The position numbers were made by a program, and so were the translations under genes. A stretch of 64,000 nt of DNA from Marsupella aquatica. Taxonomy: Eukaryota; Marchantiophyta. The notes under the pieces were generated by a model. It was not told the origin of the DNA, ran no database searches, and saw only the letters and a list, made by a program, of their open reading frames with translations. Where the stretch lies: assembly GCA_973895155.1 (NCBI GenBank), contig OZ316891.1:11966001-12030000 (forward strand), in the 5' to 3' direction. Below are positions 26,285 through 36,162 of this stretch, piece by piece. The stretch's first letter is position 1. Every line of letters begins with the position of its first letter.

Positions 26285-26475
26285 TGGCTCATGTCTAGGA
26301 TAGTGCAGGTATGAGCAGATGAGCTTTTAGGAGCATGTAGTCAGGATGTAGCCGAGGGCTTATGTATATTGCAATGTAGCCAGGATGTAGCAGAGGGATT
26401 ATGTATAGCATAGTGCAGGTATGTTCTTTTAGGGACATGTAGCCAGGATGTATCCGAGGGCTTATGAATAGGATA
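26285..26475. repeat. ~65-bp repeat array, left part
   Basis: Three or more variants of a unit with landmarks tagtgcaggtatg, cttttaggagcatgtag, ccaggatgtagc and gagggcttatgtat. The same unit recurs at 29,835-29,920 and 30,148-30,228 on the other side of the tyrosine-recombinase relic. The array therefore appears interrupted by the material in between. Confidence 0.75.
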
Positions 26476-26939
26476 ATGTCCTGTTAGAGGGCATTGTGAG
26501 ATATAATGCCCTGAAAAATGAGGGCAGTAGCCCAAGTTTTGAGGGCATTATTCTCATAATGCCCATAAGTAGTACATTATTATACGTAAAACTTTGAGTG
26601 ACTTTTCGTTAACAAACAAGAAAAAGTGAATTTTGAAATAGAAAATTCAAATTAAAAGGTCATCCAAGAAGTGGTTGCTATGAAATTGACCAAAAATAGA
26701 CTTGTTTTTAGCTATATTAGATTCTATTCATAGATATTTTGTTAGTATCACCATATATTTGGTTATCATCTTGAGATCTTGACTAATTTTAATTATTTTC
26801 AATTAAAAAATTGTAATTACTTTCAAAATTGTAATTACTTTCCATAGAACGGTTGTCTTTATGCTATGGTGTCCCCATAAGAATGGAAGGGATATTGATA
26901 GTACTTTATATGCACAATTTTTACAACCATTGTTGATTC

Positions 26940-27165
26940 ACTTGTACCTAAATAGTAGGAGTAGCATGGGTGCTACTGGAATTTATTGGGGAGTCCTACC
27001 TAAATAGTAGGAGCGGTAAGCATGGGTGCTACTGGAATTTATTGGGGAGTTGTACCCAAATAGTAGGAGTGGTAAGCATGGGTGCTACTGGAATTTACCG
27101 GGGAGTTGAACCTAAATAGTAGTAGTGGTAAGCATGGGTGCTACGAAATTTATTGGGGAGTTGTG
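26940..27165. repeat. ~58-bp tandem repeat, four copies
   Basis: Four units carry cctaaatagtaggagtggta, agcatgggtgctactggaat and ttattggggagttg. They lie about 150 bp upstream of the recombinase relic, in its 5' region. Units differ by small indels such as loss of ggtaag in the first copy. Confidence 0.9.
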
Positions 27166-27312
27166 CCTTCTAGTTGTGAAGGCTCTTCTTTCGCTTTATA
27201 ACTTGGCAAGTTCTCTTTCATGAGATAGCTTCGAAATTTGTTGGCTCCTGGAATTTGATGTCTAAGATTTGTGATTTCTTATTGTAAGATTCTTATCTTT
27301 CATTGATTTTAC

Positions 27313-29521
27313 ATGGAGATGGAAACTCCTCTGAAGGAACTCAATGTTAAAAGTGAGTTTGAAGGTATTCGTGAGGAGTCATATTCGGGGAAGAAACAAT
27401 GTCAGGAAGCTTCTAGATTTGGTGAGATTGATGCGGCGGAAGCTCTGAACATCATGATAGGTGGTAGGAGAGCTATGAAAAGACGGTGAGAAGTGGTCGC
27501 AAAATCTTTTTGATGAGTGGAGACAGTGGAGAGAAATAGATACTGAGAAATCCATTGGTGATCTTTTCGAGAAGGATGATCCGAGGGAGCTTGTGGAATT
27601 GTTGACTGAATTCACTTTGCAAGTGAGGAAGAAAAATGGTAGCTTGTATCCACCGACTTTGATTCAGTCCATTTTGAGGGGTATCAATAGGACAATCGAG
27701 CACGACAGACAAAGAGATCTATTGAATCTGGTCTATCATTTATTGTTGTGGACATTTTCCGAGATCCTGTGTATCAGAAAGTAAAGCTTGCTGGTGATGA
27801 AGCAATTAGAAGATCTCTACGAGCTTGACTTGGAAAAGTCACAAAGAGAAGTGACCACCTCTCAGGTGTGGAGGAAGCTTTGATGTTGGCCCTCCCTCAA
27901 AATCAGTTGGATTGTCCTTCTGGTTTAAATTATCTATTTGCTTGGTTTTGTACAAAAGCTTTTATGATTCGTGGTGCTAGTGAGTTGAGGAATGTTATGT
28001 TTGAGGATTTTGAATTGAAATCAATATCTTTTCAAAGAGATGTTCTTGTTTACAATTAGGGCACGTCAAAAAATTGGAAAGTTGATGTTTCCAAATGTGG
28101 CCCTGATAGATTACGTGCACCTGTGGAAGTTGAAGTTCTTGATATTGTGAATACTTTCAAGACACTGCTATTGAAACGTCCAATTTACAGTGATACAGAG
28201 CCTGGTCCTCATCCATTGTTTTTGAAGCCTCTTATAAATTTTAAGGTAGAAGAGAGTGTATGGTTCACGAAGCAGCCTGTTGGAAGAAATACTCTGACTT
28301 CTTATACAAAGTTGACGACTGCAAATGTTCCGGAGTTAGAAGGGAAGAGGATTACCAATAAAAACTGGTCGTAATATTGCTATTACACGACTTGAGGAAG
28401 CAGTTACACCTCCAGAATTTGGAATGGAAATTTCAGGTCACAAATGCACTTCGAGTTACAAAAAGTATGTATTTTTTATATATGTTGTTCTTGTTAAGAG
28501 ATATATTTGGAAAGAAATTAAACAAGAGTAGGTTATGTCCGAAACTTTAGATATTGTACACGCGATTCAATTTGTTTTTGTACTTGTATTTGAGAGTGCA
28601 CTTCATTCTTAAGTATACAATATTTCTAATTTGTTTTGGCGGTTGCATGTCATAGTGTAATTTATTCCTTTTGACTCAATCTCACAACTATTTTCAACTA
28701 GATTATGTCCTTGCATGTCAGAGTTTACTTAATTGTTTTCAATAATCTCATGGTACTTTCAATTTTCTTTTGTACATGTCAGAATATATTTAATTCCTTT
28801 CGACAATTTCACTTTCTTGACTTGTTTGAAATATAATCAAATTATTGTCTCTGTGATTCTCTTATGGCACTCCTTGTCGGTGTGTTCGCATCAGATTTAC
28901 CCTCATTAATGTGAATGCACAGTACACAACAACACACTATTTAGATATGATTTGTACTTTGTGTTGGTATTGCTAGTCATGATTGCCTTTCGACTTTTGT
29001 GCTACTTCCTTCGTCGCTGCCTTCTCTCCTTTCAGTTTTATGTTTTTTTAGTAGGTTGCGGTTGTGGTCGGGAGCACATAGGAGGGAGTCGTGGAATTGA
29101 TTCAACATTTGTGAATATCTATTTTCAGGTACAGTCATTCGGATAAGGACATTCGAGCACGAGCAATACAACGAATCATTTCTGGGGAGAAGACATCATT
29201 CTCAGATGCTTTTAATGAGGAGTTCAAATTACATCATAGTGAAGAGATTTGATGGTAATTTGGTACATGATGGGGAGAAGAGACATGACGATACCACTAT
29301 CACTACGAATGTGAAATGGTTTCATCTATTGGATTGTGTCATACAGAGGATGAGTTTTAGGCGAATGACCAAGTACTTGAAGCTGTAGAGAGTGAAATGA
29401 AGAAGTATGTGCAGAAAACTGAATGCAAGTCAGTTAATGGACATGTGTTTAAAGACATCACAAATTGTCCGATTACAATTGTGAATGTTTTTGATTCATC
29501 TAGTATCGGGAAGCTTTTATA
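27313..29521 (+). pseudogene. Crypton-type (DUF3504-like) tyrosine recombinase, decayed
   Basis: Fragments in changing frames match, in order, the catalytic region shared by Crypton transposases and the QRICH1/ZMYM proteins derived from them. They are: an N-terminal segment (27,313-27,488); SLYPPTLIQSILRGINR (27,640-27,690); FRDPVYQKVKLAGDEA (27,757-27,804); EEALMLALPQNQLDCPSGL; AFMIRGASELRN with the first catalytic Arg (27,956-27,993); WFTKQPVGRNTLTSYTKL (28,262-28,312); TGRNIAITRLEE; GMEISGHK with the catalytic His; and the Tyr of SYKKY. An intron (28,465-29,128, GTATGT...TTTTCAG) then joins in frame to SHSDKDIRARAIQRI, ending at 29,252. A possible C-terminal piece, FKDITNCPITIVNVF, runs to 29,521. 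At least five lesions are visible (near 27,488, 27,745, 27,826, 28,057 and 28,362), so it is not active as it stands. The family call rests on motif order and should be tested by profile search. Confidence 0.75.
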
Positions 29522-29835
29522 GCAAATGTTAGGCCAATCTTTTTTGCCGTCATTGAGTAGTTCATAAAAGAATAGAATAACATGATTTGATAGAAGGATT
29601 ATTTATTTTTAGTGATATGCTCTGACTAGGTACTTTCTTTTAGTTATATTAGGTTCTATTCATAAATATTTTGTTAGTATCACCAAATAAGATTTGATTG
29701 TCATCTTGAGATCTTGAATAAAAATTTTACTTTTACTATATGTATGGTGTTTTGTATAATCCCCTCCTCAAAAAAGGGGTGCATTATGGAGAATTAATGC
29801 ACTCAAATATACAAAGAGAAAAGTCAAGAAAGGCT

Positions 29836-30785
29836 TTACGTATAGCATAGTGCAGGTATGGGCTTTTAGGAGCATGTAGCCAGGATGTAGCCAAGGGCTT
29901 ATGTATAGCATAGGGCAGGTCCCGGAGCTCAGAAAAACTTCTTGGCTGCGATCAGCATTTCCTCTCACTTTCTGGTTAGAGGGTTACAGACCAGTAACCC
30001 CAGACCAGGCAATCATTATCATAAGTAATACATGTCTGGCAAAAGATTACTAGGTAAGATTTTCTGGGCACAAGGCTATGGAAACGGTGGCACCTAGTAG
30101 AAAAGGTTATACACCCGTCACCTTTCTTCCTGACAAGAATTACTTCTAGTATGGTGCAGGTATGGGCTTTTAGGAGGATGTAGCCCAGGGCTCATGTATA
30201 GCAGAGCGCAGGTATGGGCTTTTTAGGAGCATGACTGTAGCCCTGTGACCAGAAGGGAAGAAAATTTGACCAGAACGGAACCCTTGTCCAAACACGCATT
30301 ATAGTAACTTGTGCTCGAAGAAGGGTTATTTATGGCAACAGATTATGGGAATAACGATGACCTCCAAATGGGACCTGGCCTCCAAATGTTTACATGCAGA
30401 TAACTTGCCTTCCTGATAGAATTTACATAACCCATCCCCAAGAGATATTGTAATCCAAGAGGGCACTAACCCGAGTGAGTTAGAGCCTACTATCCTCAAG
30501 TTGGGACGAGTTGTTGAGCAAGTAAATCCCTCATGCATTTCTTTTTTTTGTATTTCTATACATGGTTATGAAGTATTACTCCAATGAGGCCTGGCCTAGG
30601 GAATCTAAAATTGGAATGAGAAATACATTAAGGTGCAAGTGGGCAGACAATGACTTTTGCATTGTAAAAATGAAATGATTGTTCCAAAAATGCACTCAGG
30701 CTTTACATTTGGTAATTCATTCCTGCTTTGGGATAATGGGTTGTAACCCCTCGGGCTCACTGCCCTTTGGGATTACATCTTATTA
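29836..30785. repeat. ~65-bp repeat array, right part, and gene-free flank
   Basis: Units of the same repeat as at 26.3 kb occur at about 29,838-29,920 and 30,148-30,228 (tatagcatagtgcaggtatg, cttttaggagcatgtagcca). The rest of the stretch has no gene that I can support; the open minus-strand frame at 30,326-30,538 has no recognisable motif. Confidence 0.6.
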
Positions 30786-31330
30786 GAGCATCTCCAACCG
30801 AACTGGGTTTTGCTACTACAAGTGGGTGTTGACCAAACCCAGTGAAGCAAATCTAAAAAATAAGGTCCAACCACTCATTGTAACACTATCTGGATTTCAA
30901 GAACATGTCTTTTGGTTATTGGATCTATATATGGGAGAGATTCTACACTAGTTGACTCCTTACTAGGTTTGTTACTGGGTTTTCAAATCCCAATCTATAG
31001 CTGTCAGATCTTGATACCTATTGTTTAGGACACATTGCCCCATGTTGCTTTTCAGTTAGCCTTTAAAGACATGTCGTGCAAATACACATCATAGTACAAC
31101 ATACATCGCTGACCAACCTAAACCCCCTCCAACCCTATGCATGGGGCCAATCCCTATCTAGGCACTACGGGCCTACAAAAAGTATGGCCTCCACTAGCAC
31201 ACTACATACTACAACGATACACATACATATGGTCATGACAGACACTTACAATGAACTAAATATAGGACGTTGTTAGATTAGGTATTAAATGTACCCATTA
31301 AGGAAAACCTTGTTGGGTTGGAGATGCTCC
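30786..31330. mobile_element. Tourist/PIF-Harbinger-like MITE
   Basis: A 545-bp non-coding element begins GAGCATCTCCAACCGAAC and ends as the inverted complement of GGAGCATCTCCAACCCAAC. The flanking trinucleotide TTA is duplicated (30,783-30,785 and 31,331-31,333), as expected for PIF/Harbinger-derived Tourist elements. No transposase is encoded. Confidence 0.85.
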
Positions 31331-31333
31331 TTA

Positions 31334-31713
31334 CCCCTCTTGGGAATGGATTAATGCACACAAAACCCAGGCAACAGTATTTTGAATCATGCACTGTCTT
31401 CATTTTTACATTGTAATTTAAGTCTTATCTGTCATTGTCTGCCACTTGCACCTTACCATATTTCACAATCAAATTGGAGAATCCCCAGCCCAGGCTGGCT
31501 TAGGGGCTATGGGGCCTCACCCAAGGGTAATGCCTTATAACCATATATAGACATATAAATAATGTGTAGGGAACTGCGGTTTGGTCTTGGGTCACTAGCC
31601 TGTAACCTTGTGATTGGGAAGTGAGACTCGTGGCAGCCGGAACGCTTGTCTGAACTTTGTTGGAGTAGGGTTTAGGCTAGAACCGCTGGTCGGACCTTTA
31701 GTATAGTATATAG
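31334..31713. other. Gene-free spacer
   Basis: This spacer between the MITE and a solo LTR holds no supported gene. A short minus-strand frame overlapping the LTR is spurious. Confidence 0.5.
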
Positions 31714-32059
31714 TGTTAGGATTTAGTCTTAGGTCTAGAGTAACGATAGTACCATAGTTAAGGCTAACCTTAGTCGTAGACTTGGTTAGGTTAGTCATGT
31801 TGTGCACACTCTATAACCAAGCGGTGTTTGCTTGGAGAGTGGGGAACTTAGCCTCATTGTTACGGAGCTAGTTGAGAGATAGGGAGAGCTTGTGATGTGG
31901 ATGCTTGGTATGGTGGGTCGCCCTAGAGTGCAGTAAAGCTCATGTGTGTTCCCATGGATGTAATCTCATATGGAGGTGAACCACATATCTCTCTGTGTTG
32001 ACTCTTGTGCATTGGATGGTTCATGGGCTTGCCGTTACGATTGTCATCTATGTTCAACA
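31714..32059 (+). mobile_element. Solo LTR, family A, copy 2
   Basis: It starts TGTTAGGATTTAG and ends TGTTCAACA. The flanking pentamers are tatag on the left and catag on the right, a 4-of-5 match consistent with an aged 5-bp target duplication. The interior is collinear with copies 1 and 3 (ggtgtttgcttggagagtgg, gggagagcttgtgatg, cacatatctctctgtgttga). Confidence 0.85.
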
Positions 32060-32766
32060 CATAGTTAGTGTTCCAAACAAGGTCACTTCCGGGCAAGAGA
32101 TTATGGGAGTGGCAGGTACCTCTGATAATGGTTACACACCTATAACTTGTATTTCATACAAAACTTAAATGCTGCAATCTGCAAGGGCAGACCCTCTGAG
32201 GGGGTCATTACACGCCATGGTCCCCTAAAATGGATTGGGTTATTACCCAGCACTACCAGGATTACCCCTTCCTCGAAGGTGAATTGAGACTAGACAAATG
32301 AAGACCTTGCAAAAAATACTCCGGCCCTTGGTATGCTTTCTAATCTTTGCCATCATCCTTGTTTCCGATATGCCCTTTCAGTGTCCCCTTTAGAGTCTAG
32401 ATCTTTAGGCTTCAATTTAGAGTAGTTTTTTTATTGCAATTAAATATTTATAGACAGATATATAGATAACCTGAATATTCCATGTCACCGGTAGACAACA
32501 TATCAGTATTTTGTCTACCAGTCAGGTAGACAGGTAAGATTATAGGGATGTCCAAATGCCAACTTTAAAGGTACAAGCCTGCCCTCAATGAGTAGTGGCT
32601 AGGGAGATAGAGTAACACAAAAATGCAAGCTATACAAATATAGTCTACACTCCACTAGTGGCTATGGAGAGGGAAAGAAGCATGACCAACCAAGGAAATT
32701 TGTTGCCTTTTGAATCTTTCCTTTTTTGGAGAGGTTTTCTCTTTTTCTATTTTAAAATATCTTTAG
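32060..32766. other. Gene-free spacer between two solo LTRs
   Basis: No gene is supported. The sequence is AT-rich, with short related phrases such as gagattatgggagtgg that echo 30.33 kb, which suggests decayed repeat material of one family on both sides of the MITE. Confidence 0.45.
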
Positions 32767-33118
32767 TGTTAGGCATTTACTCTTAGTTTAAGGTTACAAT
32801 TGTATTTGTAGTTAGGGCTAACCATAGTTGCAGACTAGGTTAGGTTAACTAGGCTACACACTATATCCCAAGGAGTGTTTGCTTGGATAGGAGGAACTCA
32901 AGTTCATTGTTACAAAGCCAGTTCAAAGATAGGGAGATCTTGTATTGCAGAGACTCAGTATGGTTGACGGGCCTAGAGTGCACTATAGCTCTCGTGTGTT
33001 CCTATGGATGTAGCCTCAAGCTAAGGTGAACCACATAATTATCTCCCTGTGTCGACTACATACTTGTACGTCAAATGGTTCATGGACTTGTTGTTGTGAA
33101 TGTCATTTTTGTTCAACA
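32767..33118 (+). mobile_element. Solo LTR, family A, copy 3
   Basis: It starts TGTTAGGCATTTAC and ends TTGTTCAACA, with a perfect 5-bp target-site duplication TTTAG (32,762-32,766 and 33,119-33,123). It is collinear with copy 2 and diverged from it by many substitutions. The intact target duplication shows that it arose by LTR-LTR recombination of one insertion. Confidence 0.9.
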
Positions 33119-33123
33119 TTTAG

Positions 33124-34200
33124 GTGGGGAGACAATTGTTTGGGGTCTGTAGTTATTTAATTTTTTAGGATATCCTATTTGTTTTTTGGTTGGTTGTTAA
33201 GACGAAGCTCTTTTTTCCTTAGGGGAAAGAGAGGGGCTACTTTTTGCAAGGTGCGAGTATTTTGGCCTTTTTTCTTGCATGCATGAGGCGGAATGTCATG
33301 TTGGCCCCATTGACTCTCTTCATCTCTCATCATAGTGAGATCCATCTTGAATTGCTACTACATAAAATCTCTTTTTTCCACAACATCTTTTGCACAACTA
33401 CATGATTTCTGCAAAGACATCATTTATGAAACTGACATCCTTTCTACAAATACTTATGTGCAATGCACCAGTATTGAGCTTTGCTTAAACCACACCTGCC
33501 ACTATAAAAGCCTCATTCCATGTCTCACTACTCACCATAAAAGGTGGAACACTAGCACCTTTTGTGGAATATTTGCCAAAAAAAGATTTTGCAGTCAGCA
33601 CCTTTTGTGGAATTCAAAGTCCATTCTTGAACAATTGCTGTTTACAATGAGAGCTACGGGTTACCCGTAGCCCTTTATAGGGGCAGGTGTGGTTTGGTTA
33701 TTGACAATATTGAGCCTTACTTTAACATTGTTGTCTCACCCCCGCATCTTTGTTTCACCTTGACATCTAAACTTTTTTTGATATTTTTTGTCTCACCTTG
33801 ACATCTTTGTCTTGTTTTCACATCTTAATTTTATCGAGACATTGAAAGTTGTCTCTGGATGTCTTTGCCTTGTCTCTGGATGTCTTTGCCTCACCTCAAC
33901 ATGTGTGCGTTTGTCTCAACATTGGATTAGAAATTAAATATTTAAAGACATACAAACTTACAAAGATGATTATCATTTCCCTGCCACGTTTCACATTTAT
34001 GTAATCTGTACCACCTTGAGGAGAGAGTCTTTGGCTCCAGCCAGTTTGTAAAATTCTCTTCTCTTGGCAAACTGTGAAGATCCATCCCGGCCTCAATTTC
34101 GAGCATTTTTGTCCACAAAGATTGAAAATTGCAATGTGAAAATTCAGGAAGGGCATTATAGTTTAGCACCAAGCATTTACTCGCTCGAGTCAGCTGAGCT
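33124..34200. repeat. Degenerate catctttg-type repeats and spacer
   Basis: From about 33,340 to 33,900 short phrases such as catcttt, ttgtctcacc, tgacatct and tgtgcaatgcaccagtattg recur, resembling the minisatellite at 15.6-16.9 kb. The segment 33,942-34,172 has an open minus-strand frame without a recognisable domain, lying head-to-head with the AC19 gene. Confidence 0.5.
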
Positions 34201-34214
34201 TCTCGGCTGTGCTT

Positions 34215-34230
34215 TTAGGGTTTAGGGTTT
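34215..34230 (+). promoter_or_regulatory. Telo-box promoter motif of the AC19 gene
   Basis: Two tandem copies of the plant telomere-type heptamer occur here (TTAGGGTTTAGGGTTT). Such telo-boxes are known near transcription starts of plant ribosome-biogenesis and translation genes. This one lies about 550 bp upstream of the start codon of an RNA polymerase I/III subunit, the expected kind of target. The role here is inferred. Confidence 0.65.
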
Positions 34231-34780
34231 TTGTTGCGACTCTTATCATTTCGTTGCTGCCGATGTTCTTGTTGGAGATGGCTGCGAGCTCTGCTCGGGA
34301 CCCGTTGCTGAATTCCCGGCAGACGGCTACTACAAGGTGCGGATCTCGATTGGAGGCCATAGTCGGGGTCCTTCAAGAGCTTCGAGCCATTCTCCTTCCC
34401 TTTCCATTTCAGTTGGGTTTGCGGGTGTTCGTATCTACTGTGGGAGAAGTGGGCATACTCGAAAAGCTTTTCTTTGGTCTGCGTGACGACAATGCTTCAT
34501 ATGGAACGTATGTTGTTGTCAAATGGTGGAGCCTGTGTTGGGCCGTGTGTACTGTAACATAGAAATTGGAAGCTTCAGAGGTATAAATCAGGTCCTGTGG
34601 TTTTCTCTCGAGATTGTGGTGGAGTTGTTCACCTTGAATCCTTCCTCTAGAGCCCTCAGTGGCCCGGGAATGAGAATGATTGGAGTCAACCAGTGGCTGT
34701 TTCTGAGACTGATTAGTGCTTTTTCCGTGTTTTATTCCTGCAGTATGCTTTCCTCCTATTAAGGTCGTGGAGGGTTAGTG

Positions 34781-36162
34781 ATGGCGACGACCAAGGAATT
34801 CGGATCGGATGCGGATGATGCGCGGTCTTCTACGTTCTCTCTGACAGAAGAAGATCACACCCTTGCCAACTCTCTCCGTTTTGTTCTTAACAAAGAGTGA
34901 GTACATGCTCGTAAACTCTCTTCAAAGCCTGCGTGGTTGCCGCCTCTGCCTTGACACTCATAGCTAGAGCCGGGTGGGTAGCATCTTCATTGCTGTAGTT
35001 GACGGCACCATGACATGAAGAAAAACCATCCGAGTGAGTCGGTTGACGATGACCATAATACTCAATGTCTTCAAAGTTTTCTGATCATATGTGGCCAACC
35101 CAGTTTAGGGTGCAGGGTATTGGATTCGTCAAACTAATCAACGTTCTGGAAGAACTGAATGACACATTCAGTGCTCAGCTCGAATGACATCGTAGATTCC
35201 TTCCTCCCGTAGCCCAACGCCTTCAGAAACAGGTCTTCTTGTCCTTCTGACTTATGATTTCAATCTACTTATGACGCTTATAGACGGTCGAGCACCGACT
35301 GATTCTTAACTGACGGTGCTCAACAATATCTGTAAGCAAAAGCAGCAAGGTCCTGGGACTTCTACGGTCCGATCCCTGACGACTAAGAAGTACAGGACCT
35401 GACAGTCGTCTCGCTAACCTGTCTTATTCTCGGTCTGACCACCCCTGGGTCCAGTGTTGCCCTTCTATTCGAATTGCCATTTCGTCTCGTCTGTACTCTT
35501 CTTTTGAGCGTGTTTTGCTCTCAATTCTGCTCGTTCCCTTCTTACGTCCTGGAGTTTCGTGGAAAGTAGTGCCAGATATGTAGTTGTTGCCTTGACAGAC
35601 ACATGTAATTTGTGAAGTCCTGGAGGTGCTCTTTGAAAGTTTGTCTGACGCTCCTTTCTTTTTCCGTAGCCCTCGGGTGTCCTTCTGTGGCTACAGCGTT
35701 CCACATCCCTCAGAGAATCGTGTGAACATTCGCGTGCAAACAACAGGTTGGTTGTTCATCCTTTTTCTAGATGTGATTTTTCATCGTTGATATTTGTCCG
35801 AGCTTTGTGCCTTGCAAGTGTCAATGGACTAACTGTGTCGAAGTGTGGACTAACTGTGTCGAAGTGTGGACTAACTGTGTCGAAGTGTGGACTAACTGTG
35901 TCGAAGTCGCCTGGTACTGGTATTGTAGGTCGCAGCCATTGCGCTAACATTCTCCCGTTGTTCTGCGGCAGGTCTGGCAGCTAGGGATGTGCTCAAGGAC
36001 GCCCTGCAGGATCTCATGTGTATTAGTGATCACGTGCGGGTCACCTTTGAGAAAGCTGTTGAAGAACATAAGGCTACTCAGGGTATGAGAGAGATGAGTG
36101 TGGGAACGAGTGCGAAGTCCGGTATCACTCATCAAACGGCCTCCACTACGAAAAGCCAGTAA
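34781..36162 (+). CDS. RPC19: RNA polymerase I/III shared subunit AC19 (RPC19/RPAC2)
   Basis: Three exons (34,781-34,896; 35,670-35,746; 35,972-36,162) with GT-AG introns join in frame to 127 residues, the usual size. The protein is the small, L-type member of the alpha-like heterodimer AC40/AC19, needed for assembly of RNA polymerases I and III in the nucleus. Family signatures run in order: TLANSLRFVLNKDPRV across the first junction, FCGYSVPHPSENRVNIRVQT in exon 2, then ARDVLKDALQDLMCISDHV and TFEKAV. The C-terminal tail is Ser/Thr/Lys-rich and not conserved. The ATG at 34,781 gives MATTKEFGSD, a short acidic N terminus typical of the family. Intron 2 holds a 21-bp minisatellite. A telo-box lies upstream. 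No lesion is seen. Confidence 0.95.
35825..35908. repeat. 21-bp minisatellite, four copies, in AC19 intron 2
   Basis: The unit tggactaactgtgtcgaagtg is repeated four times almost perfectly, inside the intron between exons 2 and 3. Splice sites are unaffected. Confidence 0.95.

Larger units (their letters stand above)
26476..29835 (+). mobile_element. Putative insertion carrying the Crypton-like gene
   Basis: The ~3.36-kb block between the two parts of the 65-bp repeat array has palindromic hairpin sequences near both ends. On the left are agggcatt...aatgccct (about 26,493-26,515) and tttgagggcattattctcat followed by aatgccc (26,541-26,567). On the right is a related palindrome, tgcattatggagaattaatgca (about 29,780-29,802), whose reverse complement resembles the second left hairpin. 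A ~75-bp direct repeat also occurs at 26,706-26,782 and 29,636-29,716 (shared ttctattcata, tattttgttagtatcacca, catcttgagatcttga). The exact ends and any target duplication are not resolved; classical Cryptons lack long terminal inverted repeats, so the element class is uncertain. Confidence 0.45.
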
